A stretch of DNA of 32,127 bases from CAYOLL01 sp964404765 [NCBI: uncultured Gemmatimonadota bacterium] (GTDB taxonomy: Bacteria; 4572-55): contig CAYOLL010000064.1 of NCBI GenBank assembly GCA_964404765.1, positions 1 through 32,127 on the forward strand, written 5' to 3'. A program made the position numbers and the translations under genes. Shown piece by piece: positions 1 through 7,549 of the stretch (the first letter of the stretch is position 1; every line of letters begins with the position of its first letter). The notes beneath the pieces are model-generated. The model made no database searches. It had not been told where the DNA came from and saw nothing but the letters and a program-made list of their open reading frames with translations.

Positions 1-2
1 CC

Positions 3-395
3 GAAGAAGCGGCGATGGAAGCTGAAGAGCCGATGATGGAAATGACTGAAGAATCCGCGATGGAAGCTGAAGAATCCGCGATGGAAGCTGAAGAGCCGAT
101 GATGGAAATGACCGACGATGCCGCAATGGAAACTGAAGAGTCGATGATGGAAATGACCGAAGAAGCGGCGATGGAAGCTGAAGAGCCGAAGATGGAAATG
201 ACTGAAGAATCAGCGATGGAAGCTGAAGAGCCGATGATGGAAATGACCGAAGAGTCCGCGATGGAATCTGAAGAGCCGATGATGGAAACGACTGAAGAAT
301 CAGCGATGGAAGCTGAAGAGCCGATGATGGAAATGACCGACGATGCCGCAATGGAAACTGAAGAGTCGATGATGGAAATGACCGACGATGCGGCG
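3..395 (+). repeat. 45-bp in-frame tandem repeat, Met/Glu-rich
   Basis: From the ATG at 15 there are eight full 15-codon units of the type MEAEEPMMEMTEESA plus one 7-codon partial unit, and the repeat runs off the left edge. Units alternate between TEESA, TDDAA and TEEAA endings. A two-unit block (residues 23-48) recurs as residues 98-123, so the array has also grown by larger duplications. The copies are nearly identical at DNA level, which suggests recent or ongoing expansion and contraction. Confidence 0.95.
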
Positions 396-2576
396 ATGGA
401 TACGGGCGATGAATTTTCAATCGAAGAACCAAGTGAGTCGATAAATGATCTTGTCGATGTTTCTTACCAACTGGAGCAGAAAATTGCCGATTTTTTAGAT
501 AGATCGGACGATGAGTCCATTGTCTCGGAAACACTGCTATTAGCGCAACAGTTAGCGGACGACAGCCAGGCTATCGACAAAAACGACCTGGTTTTAATAG
601 CTGATAGTATCAAGCAAGTTGTGCAAGGCATTTCGTCTGGACAAATAGAATGCACGCCACGGATTAAGAACAGCATCATTAAAGCTTCAAATGCATTAGT
701 TTCCGCCGTTACCGAAAGTCACCATAGCTACGATGTAAAAGTCCAGGTTGCTCAGGATTTGCTGCACGATGTCATTCAGGAAAGGATTGAGTCGGTTCAA
801 GAGACCGTTCAAGCTGTGGAAGAAAGTCCAATCAGCGCCGAAGCGGACGAAAGCGACTTCTTCACAGTCGAGGCAATTGAGCTCCTGGGTAACTTGAAAA
901 CCTTGAGCCTTGAAATCCAAGGCGATTCGCCGGATATAGATTTGTTCAGCCAATTGGAAGATGCGGCCAGCCGGCTGCGAAATGAAGCGGAAATGGTTGA
1001 GCGAGAGTCAATTGTTCAAATTGCCGGAACATTTGCCAGTGTTTGCCAAAAATTGGCTGAGCAGACAATTCCCTTTAATTCGGAAATGGCCGCGGTAATT
1101 GACAATGCTATTTCGGGACTTGAAACAATCATTCAGCATCTGGAGGACCCATCCTTTGATGATAAGGCCATCCGGCAAAGTGTTTTGGATCACTTTGAGC
1201 GCGTAGAAATGCAGGTTAAAGAAGAGACATTGTCGCCGGAAGAAGAGCCGACTGTGGAAGAGCCGATTAGCACGGATGATTTAATGAACGCCGTGACCGA
1301 ACTGACGATTCGTAATGTTAGCATTGAGCGAATGCTTACCCATCAAAGTGACAATGTGAGCTTGATGTTTAAAGATCGGCAGCAAATTGGTAACGCAATT
1401 CGCGGTTTGCAGAAAATTTCCGACTTCGTGGCCGCGGATTCTCATCGCCGCGAGATGATGGGCGATGAGTTGCTTAAAGAGTTGCAACTTTTTATTGATG
1501 ATCTGCGCACCAGTCCGTTGGTGACAGGCAGTTCCCAACAAAAAGTTCAGTATCAGACCGAGGCGATCACCCAAAGCATGAGACAATATCGGGCATCGGT
1601 TGAGCATTTACTCATGGATTTGGAAAAGCGTCGCCGTGTCGAATTAGGCAGCATTTTTAATAGTTTACCAGAGTGGATGGAGCATCTGGAAAAGCGCACC
1701 GGCAAACGCGCCGAGTTAACCTTAAAGGGCGCTGGAATTCAAATCGATAACTTTTTGGCAAAAAGCCTTAGTTCGATTATGCGCAACTTGTTTGAAACGA
1801 TGTACTTGCATCGTTTCCGGGATCCGATCGCCCGCACCAGCATGGGTCGCCCGTCTGCGATTTCAATTGACGTAAAGTGCGAAGTAACTTCGGCTTGGGT
1901 TATTATCAAAATTATCAGTGATAGTGAGCCGTATGTGTTAGAAACGCTGCGCCAACGCGCCATCGAAAACAACAATATTTCCAGCGCACAGGCGCAGGAA
2001 GTGGACAATAACAACCTGAACCGTTTGGTTTTTCAAGTTGATGTGTTGGGTGATGAAGCGGGCGCTCTGGAAGATGTCAATATGCGGGTAAATGCGTTAG
2101 GCGGCTCGTTTATTGTCAGTATGGAAGATCGCAATGTCTACAGTCTTAAGCTGCCGGTCACACCGCACATCCTGTCGGCTTTTATGATTCGCATCGGCAA
2201 CCGGTTGTTTGCCATTCCGACGGATTTTATTGCCGAAACGGCTACTGTTCCAATGGAAGAACTTCGACAAAATGATGAAAGCGGGACATTTGCCTGGCGC
2301 GGCCATCAAATCCCGGCTCTGATGCTGCATCAGATTTTGAATATTCCTATCGGTGTCAATCCAGAAAAAGACAAGCAGCAAGTCATGATTGTCAAAAGCA
2401 AGCAGCAACGGGTGGGCTTGCTAATTGACGAACTGATAGGCCGGCAAACCATTGTCATCCACACCTTTAACCGCAGTGAAAATACCCAATATTACAATAT
2501 TGGAGCGGCTTATTTGCCGGAAGGTAGCCCGGTAACAATTTTGGACCCATTTTTCTTTGATGATTTGATCCAATAA
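3..2576 (+). CDS. ChpA/CheA-like chemosensory protein, probable pseudokinase (5' end outside window)
   Basis: The reading frame is open to the left edge, so the true start lies upstream; numbering here is from the ATG at 15 (853 residues). Residues 1-127 are acidic 15-residue tandem repeats. Residues about 135-420 hold two helical segments that resemble Hpt domains, but no His is seen at the usual phosphorylation site. About 430-540 resembles the CheA dimerisation region. About 540-717 aligns with the CheA ATPase domain, yet the N-box (SSIMRNLFETMY in place of the usual HLLRNAxDHGIE) and the glycine-rich G boxes (DDGxGID, SGRGVGMD) are lost. About 718-853 is a well-kept CheW domain. By family knowledge CheA phosphorylates CheY-like regulators; this protein probably cannot bind ATP or transfer phosphate, so a scaffold or receptor-coupling role through CheW is inferred. 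Any chemosensory partners would lie upstream of the window. Confidence 0.8.
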   Translation, partial: EEAAMEAEEPMMEMTEESAMEAEESAMEAEEPMMEMTDDAAMETEESMMEMTEEAAMEAEEPKMEMTEESAMEAEEPMMEMTEESAMESEEPMMETTEESAMEAEEPMMEMTDDAAMETEESMMEMTDDAAMDTGDEFSIEEPSESINDLVDVSYQLEQKIADFLDRSDDESIVSETLLLAQQLADDSQAIDKNDLVLIADSIKQVVQGISSGQIECTPRIKNSIIKASNALVSAVTESHHSYDVKVQVAQDLLHDVIQERIESVQETVQAVEESPISAEADESDFFTVEAIELLGNLKTLSLEIQGDSPDIDLFSQLEDAASRLRNEAEMVERESIVQIAGTFASVCQKLAEQTIPFNSEMAAVIDNAISGLETIIQHLEDPSFDDKAIRQSVLDHFERVEMQVKEETLSPEEEPTVEEPISTDDLMNAVTELTIRNVSIERMLTHQSDNVSLMFKDRQQIGNAIRGLQKISDFVAADSHRREMMGDELLKELQLFIDDLRTSPLVTGSSQQKVQYQTEAITQSMRQYRASVEHLLMDLEKRRRVELGSIFNSLPEWMEHLEKRTGKRAELTLKGAGIQIDNFLAKSLSSIMRNLFETMYLHRFRDPIARTSMGRPSAISIDVKCEVTSAWVIIKIISDSEPYVLETLRQRAIENNNISSAQAQEVDNNNLNRLVFQVDVLGDEAGALEDVNMRVNALGGSFIVSMEDRNVYSLKLPVTPHILSAFMIRIGNRLFAIPTDFIAETATVPMEELRQNDESGTFAWRGHQIPALMLHQILNIPIGVNPEKDKQQVMIVKSKQQRVGLLIDELIGRQTIVIHTFNRSENTQYYNIGAAYLPEGSPVTILDPFFFDDLIQ

Positions 2577-2608
2577 ATCAATCAATCCGAAAAACTTGAG
2601 GGAAATAA

Positions 2609-2638
2609 AAAAAGCGGAAGTCATGACTTCCGCTTTTT
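2609..2638. terminator. Bidirectional intrinsic terminator
   Basis: A perfect 30-bp palindrome has a GC-containing core (agcggaagtca and its complement) flanked by an A-tract on the left and a T-tract on the right, so it reads as a rho-independent terminator on both strands. It sits between the convergent CheA-like gene and the GbsR-like gene. Confidence 0.9.
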
Positions 2639-2687
2639 CATTTTCAAGCGCTAAGGTTTTCCCGATGTCAAAACCGCTTTAGCAAGT

Positions 2688-3248
2688 CTACTGTTTTTTT
2701 AGACTCAAAACCGCCTGAAGCATCTCCAGCAATTTTTTCGGATCGATTCGTGATGAGCTTAACATATAATCGGCAGTAGAATTGACCACGTCAATCACAG
2801 AATTCATCATAGCCAGGCGGGCTTTAAACGCGGCTTCTTCTTCCGACTCATAACCGGCCAGATCACGCAGACATTGCTGAATACAGTCAGCGGTCGGCTC
2901 CAGCTCACGCTTTTTTCGTTCACGTAGAATTCGCTCCAAGACCTTCCACATGTTGGCCTCGGCTACAAAATACGATTTACGGTCACCCTTGCGGTAGACT
3001 TTATGCACAACGCCCCAGTGTACCAATTCCCGAATGTTCATGCTGACATTACCGCGGCTCATATTTAAGCGGGCCATCATTTCATCCACCGACAGGGAAT
3101 CTTTGGCTGTCAGCAGCAAGGCGTGGAGTTGACCCATCGCTTTGTTGATGCCCCATAGCGTGCCCATATCGCCCCAGTGTTGAATAAAAACATCCTGAAT
3201 TTCGGGTAAAGAACGCTTATTTTCTATCAGAGCGTTTTGCTTTGTCAC
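2688..3248 (-). CDS. GbsR/MarR-type winged-helix transcriptional regulator
   Basis: A 186-residue protein with a MarR-like winged helix at about residues 40-110. The segments SVDEMMARLNMSRGNVSMNI and RELVHWGVVHKVYRKGDRKS match the GbsR family pattern, in which the recognition helix is followed by an aromatic/basic wing and a YxxE element (here YFVAEANMW). GbsR proteins are DNA-binding repressors, first described for glycine-betaine genes; in FCB bacteria relatives often sit alone and their targets are unknown. The start codon is GTG at 3248, with GAGG five bases upstream; a nearby ATG at 3252 is out of frame. It is transcribed away from the secreted-protein gene behind it and ends at the shared terminator at 2609-2638. 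No operator was identified. Confidence 0.85.
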   Translation of the reverse strand: MTKQNALIENKRSLPEIQDVFIQHWGDMGTLWGINKAMGQLHALLLTAKDSLSVDEMMARLNMSRGNVSMNIRELVHWGVVHKVYRKGDRKSYFVAEANMWKVLERILRERKKRELEPTADCIQQCLRDLAGYESEEEAAFKARLAMMNSVIDVVNSTADYMLSSSRIDPKKLLEMLQAVLSLKKQ

Positions 3249-3369
3249 ACATGCCTCATCATTAATCGTAAATCATTTTCTGATAAAAGCCTTTTTTGGT
3301 GTCAATCTACGGATTAAGTAGTTGATTGAACAAAAAGAAACCGGCAATTTTAACTACACTGGTCTTGCA

Positions 3370-4194
3370 TTATTTTGGTTTAGCCGGTGGTATAGGCGGT
3401 GCGGGCGGTGCGCTCAAGTTTTTTGGCTCACCGGTAATTAAAGAAACCGCGCCGGTATCGCCGGCCTGGAGTAAGAGAAAATGTGTCTCCGATGTTTTTG
3501 TTTCCTGCGGCGTATTGGCTGCTAACTCACCGGTTTTGTAAGATGTCACTGTTGTTTCTACGACATCCTGGCCTTTAATGACGCCGGTACAAATTTTTTC
3601 GGACAGCCATAAGTTCTGGGTTTGTTTTGAATAATGTCGCACAATGCCATCCGAAGATGGGCTCTCAGTCATTTGCTCACCGGTTTTGCGAATATGCCGG
3701 CAGTCAAAAGCGCCGGCTTTCGTGGTGATTTGCTCCGTCCCGACTATTTCTGTGGCTTCGTCTAATAATTGGCCTGCATTTTGCAGAGCATCCAGAGTGG
3801 GTAGCCGCATCGGACGGTTTAGCTCCAGACGCACGGCCTGATGATCGTTATGTTGGATAATGAGTTCACGGATGGGCGAGACTTCTTTAATTTGCGCCCG
3901 ACTTAGTTTTGGCATTTTAACCTTCATTTTGTCGGTATCGCCTTTGCTATTTTTAGTGGTAATCTCCAGCCAATAGAGCGTATCCGCTGAAGTCTTTTCA
4001 CGGGATAGAATGCTAATTTTAACCTGGCTGATATTTTCCTGGCCGGCAAAGAGATTTTTGACTTCATATTCCGCCCAACTACCGATTTTCCAATCGGCTT
4101 GCTCGTAGAGTTGGGCCAGAAAGCTTTGGGCAAATCCAGTCGTTGGGATATTTGGTAATAAAATGGTCAGCAGCAGAATAAATCGCTTTATCAT
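3370..4194 (-). CDS. Secreted protein of unknown function
   Basis: I do not recognise the family. The chosen start at 4194 (MIKRFILLLTILLPNIP) gives a classic signal peptide ending near GFAQS and has AAGGAGA seven bases upstream; the longer frame to 4263 adds 23 residues without a good ribosome site. The mature protein (about 250 residues) begins with a region reading IGSWAEYEV, then predicted beta-rich sequence with an EITTKN segment and a single CRH at mid-length. This pattern recalls periplasmic DUF3108-like or lipoprotein-carrier-like folds, but only loosely. The C-terminus is Pro/Ala-rich (PPAPPIPPAKPK). Two Cys residues (FDCRH and EKICTG) could form a disulfide in the periplasm. It lies upstream of the GbsR gene on the same strand with a gap of about 120 bases, so co-transcription is possible. 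Confidence 0.7.
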   Translation of the reverse strand: MIKRFILLLTILLPNIPTTGFAQSFLAQLYEQADWKIGSWAEYEVKNLFAGQENISQVKISILSREKTSADTLYWLEITTKNSKGDTDKMKVKMPKLSRAQIKEVSPIRELIIQHNDHQAVRLELNRPMRLPTLDALQNAGQLLDEATEIVGTEQITTKAGAFDCRHIRKTGEQMTESPSSDGIVRHYSKQTQNLWLSEKICTGVIKGQDVVETTVTSYKTGELAANTPQETKTSETHFLLLQAGDTGAVSLITGEPKNLSAPPAPPIPPAKPK

Positions 4195-4406
4195 GGGATC
4201 TCCTTGTGGTATCATACGTTGTTGCAACAGGGCAAACATATTGAATTTAAGGCAGTTTGTCAAGCGATTTTACCGTAATGCTTTAAGCCTGAGAATTTGC
4301 CACAGCCGTCACGGAGAACATTGCATGGCTGAAAAATAGGAAGTTAATTAACGTGAGTGGGCGGTCTCTGTGGCTGATGAACAATTTAGAAAATGGGGGG
4401 AAAGTC

Positions 4407-5078
4407 ATGGAGGAAACAGGTACATCTAAATTCTATGCTATTTATGAGACGCTTTTTGCCTATTATGGGCCACTGCATTGGTGGCCGGGCGAATCACCGT
4501 TGGAGATTAGCATTGGCGCGATTTTAACCCAAAATACCGGTTGGACAAATGTTGAGAAAGCTCTGTATAACTTAAAGCAGAGTAACGTGTTAAATGTGCC
4601 GTCTTTGCAGCAGATAGCGCCGGAGGCGCTGGCCGAGCTGATTCGTCCAGCCGGTTTTTATCGCGCTAAGACAAGCTACATTAAAAACTTTATTGCATTC
4701 CTGACCCGGCAGTTTGGTGGCTCTTTTGAGCGGATGGCGGCTCAGCCTTCTGATGTTCTGCGCCCGCAACTCCTTATGCTAAAGGGGATTGGTCCGGAAA
4801 CTGCCGACGCGATTTTGCTTTATGTCTGCGCCAGACCGGCCTTTGTAATAGATGCCTATACACGCCGGATATTTAGTCGGCATGGACTGACTCCGGAAAA
4901 TGCTCCATATCTGGAAATCCAGGCGCATTTTACGGCGGCGTTGCCTATTGATTCGCAGCTTTATAATGAATATCATGCCCAGATTGTAATGATTGGCAAA
5001 ACATTTTGCAAACGCAGCCAGCCGGACTGTGCGCACTGTCCGCTAAACATTTACTTGCCCGCGACCTGCGTCGGTTAG
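4407..5078 (+). CDS. Endonuclease III-like DNA glycosylase, COG2231 (MagIII-like) family
   Basis: A 223-residue base-excision repair protein. Residues from about 30 carry the HhH-GPD fold: ISIGAILTQNTGWTNVEKAL, then the helix-hairpin-helix LKGIGPETADAILLY, the catalytic Asp in FVIDAYTRR, and a C-terminal cysteine cluster. The residue equal to the Endo III catalytic Lys (GxGRKTA) is Glu here (GIGPETA), as in COG2231 proteins, so a monofunctional glycosylase without strong AP-lyase activity is likely; Helicobacter MagIII (3-methyladenine glycosylase) is in this group. The four Cys are spaced C-x6-C-x2-C-x9-C rather than the usual final x5, so a [4Fe-4S] cluster is probable but not certain. ATG 4407 is preferred, with a G-rich stretch (GGGGGG) just upstream; GTG 4353 and ATG 4377 are alternatives. 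The gene is divergent from the secreted-protein gene. Confidence 0.85.
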   Translation: MEETGTSKFYAIYETLFAYYGPLHWWPGESPLEISIGAILTQNTGWTNVEKALYNLKQSNVLNVPSLQQIAPEALAELIRPAGFYRAKTSYIKNFIAFLTRQFGGSFERMAAQPSDVLRPQLLMLKGIGPETADAILLYVCARPAFVIDAYTRRIFSRHGLTPENAPYLEIQAHFTAALPIDSQLYNEYHAQIVMIGKTFCKRSQPDCAHCPLNIYLPATCVG

Positions 5079-5081
5079 CAA

Positions 5082-5110
5082 ATCGAACAGGTTTTCGAAA
5101 CCTGTTCGAT
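5082..5110. repeat. Perfect 13-bp hairpin after the glycosylase gene
   Basis: Arms 5082-5094 and 5098-5110 (atcgaacaggttt and its exact complement) are separated by three bases. It begins just after the stop codon at 5078. No T-tract follows on the plus strand, so it may be a weak terminator, an mRNA-stabilising hairpin, or one of the small palindromic repeats seen elsewhere in this window. Confidence 0.7.
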
Positions 5111-5140
5111 CTATAAATCAGTTATAAGGAATCTATCCTA

Positions 5141-6940
5141 ATGGATGAAAAACTAACACGTCTTAACTCAGATTTAATTCTGTCCATATTTGAAAATCAA
5201 GATATGGAAAATGATCCAAAGTCGGAAGAACGTAGCCGCGAAAAAGTCATTGCTCCCTCCTGGAATCCGTTTTTTGGCTCACAGGTATTTGTGCTTGTCG
5301 ATCCGGAACTCCAAATTGTGGAAGCCAACACCGCCGCGGAAATGATTATTGGGCTACCGCGCCAGGCATTGGTCGGCAAGGACCTGCGCGAAGTTTTTGA
5401 AGCCGCGGGGCTTAATCCGGTGGGCCTGTTGCGGATGTTAATCGAAATTAGAAGCGGCTACGCCAGCTCAAGACCCATTACTTCCATGAACGATCACGAT
5501 CAAAAACCGGTTTTGGAAGCTAACTTGTACGCTATTAAAGACAGCTTTGGACGCCCCGCCTACTATTTACTGGCTGGAACTACCACAGCCTATATGCATA
5601 TTTCCGGTCTCCAGGACAACGCGCGAACCGATCCGCTGCGCTCGGATCATCGCGCTCATAACGAAAATGCCGTTCTATCCTATCTTTTCGAAGCCAGTTC
5701 GCAGATTAACAGCTTGCGCAAGGTAGACGCTATATTGCACGCTGCTACCCAGGCCATTGCCCGATTGCCGCTTTTTTCTCATCCGGTGATTTGTCTTGTG
5801 GACGATTATCATCATATTCGCTCAATGATTTATAACAATGCCGACTTTCCCGCTAAAAATCTGGAAATTTTCCAGGAAATGGTAGGTGAAAGCCATACTT
5901 TTCCATTTTCTATTCTAAAAGATGACTTTCGATTGGGTTGGACTTATTTATTCACCCAGGATTTATGGCAAGCACAGGCAAATGGCAATTTAAATCATAG
6001 CACGCTAAAAAATTTCCCTTTTTCCAATGACGTGCTGGTTTATTTGCTGCGCCTGAGCAATCAACATGTCTTTGGCGTTGCTTTAATTGAGTATACCGCT
6101 ACGGAGCAAAAACTGTCCGCCGGTACTCATAAAGCGTTGGAAATTTTTTTGAATAATGTATCGGCGGCTGTCGATAGTCGTGTCCTGGAAAATCAGATTT
6201 CCAAAGTTAATAAAGAACTTGAGCGGAAAAATAACGACCTGGCGCAAATTGACAAACTGAAAGCCGAGTTTGTCAATAATATTGCCCACGAAATTAAAAC
6301 GCCGCTTTCAGTGGGGATGGGTTACACGGAAATGCTTAGTTCAACTATGTTCGGCACACTCAATGATCGTCAGCGCGAGGGGCTGGATCAAGTTCTGGAG
6401 TCACTTTATAAGCTTAACAACATTTTGAGTGGTTTGCTGGATTTTAGTGAACTGAGCACCGGCATTATGAAGCTCGATATTTTGGAATACAATCTAAAAG
6501 ACTTAATTATTGGCGTCATGGCCCAGCGACACAGTATTGCTGCGTCAAAAGGTCTGGCGCTGATGGCCGATCTGCCAATGGAGCCGGTCCGAGTGATGTC
6601 CGATCACCATAAAATTGAAATAGTGCTGCGCACCTTAATTGACAATGCCATTAAATTCAGCGAGAGCGGGACAATTACGGTGGGAATGAAACTTCAGACA
6701 AAAAAAGTGCTGGTTTTTGTGCGGGATGAGGGCATCGGGATGACCTCGGAAACATCCGATGTCATTTTTGACGATTTTCGCCAGGGAGATGGCTCGGCCA
6801 CCCGTAAATACGGCGGCCTGGGCCTTGGTTTGAGTCTGACCCGACATATTATCAATTTGCATGAGGAGAAATTTTGGGTAGAGAGTGAGCCGGAAAAAGG
6901 CAGCACGTTCTATTTTACGCTTACGCCGGTTGAGAATTAA
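5141..6940 (+). CDS. Soluble PAS-GAF sensor histidine kinase
   Basis: A 599-residue cytoplasmic kinase without membrane segments. A PAS domain occupies about residues 45-150 (VFVLVDPELQIVEANTAAEM). A GAF-like region follows at about 175-350, then a coiled-coil helix (KVNKELERKNNDLAQIDKLK). HisKA has the phospho-acceptor H383 in NIAHEIKTPLS, and HATPase_c shows LIDNAIKF (N box), DEGIGM (G1) and GGLGLGLSL (G2). All catalytic motifs are intact, so it should autophosphorylate in response to a cytosolic ligand or redox cue. No receiver or regulator gene lies beside it, so its partner is elsewhere. AAGGAA sits about 11 bases before the ATG. No clear terminator follows; the next 600 bases are gene-free. 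Confidence 0.9.
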   Translation: MDEKLTRLNSDLILSIFENQDMENDPKSEERSREKVIAPSWNPFFGSQVFVLVDPELQIVEANTAAEMIIGLPRQALVGKDLREVFEAAGLNPVGLLRMLIEIRSGYASSRPITSMNDHDQKPVLEANLYAIKDSFGRPAYYLLAGTTTAYMHISGLQDNARTDPLRSDHRAHNENAVLSYLFEASSQINSLRKVDAILHAATQAIARLPLFSHPVICLVDDYHHIRSMIYNNADFPAKNLEIFQEMVGESHTFPFSILKDDFRLGWTYLFTQDLWQAQANGNLNHSTLKNFPFSNDVLVYLLRLSNQHVFGVALIEYTATEQKLSAGTHKALEIFLNNVSAAVDSRVLENQISKVNKELERKNNDLAQIDKLKAEFVNNIAHEIKTPLSVGMGYTEMLSSTMFGTLNDRQREGLDQVLESLYKLNNILSGLLDFSELSTGIMKLDILEYNLKDLIIGVMAQRHSIAASKGLALMADLPMEPVRVMSDHHKIEIVLRTLIDNAIKFSESGTITVGMKLQTKKVLVFVRDEGIGMTSETSDVIFDDFRQGDGSATRKYGGLGLGLSLTRHIINLHEEKFWVESEPEKGSTFYFTLTPVEN

Positions 6941-7187
6941 ACTAACTCGACAATGTTGATTTAAAAGCAGACTTCAAGCTTCCTTGAAAGGGTCAGAATT
7001 TTAAGGCGCGTCTACTTTTATCCGAGTGCCCCCGTTCAATACCCCAAAGACACTGTTTGAGCCGTTTCAGCGGCTAATCCGCCAAGTCCCGGAATAATCG
7101 TATAGGCGCAGCGTTTTTAGCCTGAATACTTCATAAATTAACCGCGAAATACGCGAGAGGCACGAAAAGTAAGAGTTTATCAAATTC

Positions 7188-7327
7188 TGTACTAGTCAAC
7201 AACCTCTTGAACACTTCCACAGTTTTGATCGGATGTCATTCTGAAGGAATCTTTTAACGGGGTTTGTACAAGCTTGCAAAAAGATTCCTTCGGAATGACA
7301 GTGTTCGACAGGTCGTTGACTAGTACA
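7188..7327. mobile_element. 140-bp palindromic MITE-like element flanked by direct repeats
   Basis: The ends tgtactagtcaac (7188-7200) and gttgactagtaca (7315-7327) are perfect 13-bp inverted repeats. Inside, 7234-7255 and 7279-7300 are 22-bp arms with one mismatch, containing the motif tgtcattc-gaaggaatctt. The arms between these also pair, apart from an 18-base bulge on the left side. A 16-bp direct repeat (agagtttatcaaattc) flanks the element at 7172-7187 and 7327-7342. No protein is encoded. It is most simply a non-autonomous, hairpin-forming insertion; 16 bp is long for a target duplication. Confidence 0.7.
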
Positions 7328-7426
7328 GAGTTTATCAAATTCGGGCTTAAAATTTTACTTCTCCCGTTTTTGACTATCCGTCATTTTGAATGCTGTTCAG
7401 TTAGCCATCTCTAATGTTTTGGGCGG

Positions 7427-7511
7427 AAGTTCGTGTGAATTTTAGACACCTGTTTTTTTTCAAGAAAGTGAGTATTTAAGCCGAACATTTCCCAAAAATT
7501 TACACGAATTT
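7427..7511. repeat. Inverted-repeat element sharing its end with the repeat at 32048
   Basis: The 16-bp arms 7427-7442 (aagttcgtgtgaattt) and 7496-7511 pair with two mismatches across 53 bases. The outer 13 bases, aagttcgtgtgaa, are identical to the left end of the element at the right edge of the window, which points to a dispersed small repeat family in this genome. Confidence 0.5.
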
Positions 7512-7549
7512 AGGCTGCATCGCACTAACCTGTTGGTGAGCGCTTTGGG

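Larger units (their letters stand above)
6941..7549. other. Gene-free 609-bp region with palindromic elements
   Basis: No convincing coding frame was found. The left half has only small weak hairpins. The right half holds a large imperfect hairpin at 7188-7327, flanked by 16-bp direct repeats, and an 85-bp inverted-repeat unit at 7427-7511; both are listed separately. The neighbouring genes converge here (the PAS-GAF kinase on plus, the REC-kinase on minus), so at most terminators are required. Confidence 0.7.

Noticed and set aside
3-395. CRISPR-like array from regular repeats
   Set aside because: The repeats are contiguous, in frame, coding and without unique spacers.
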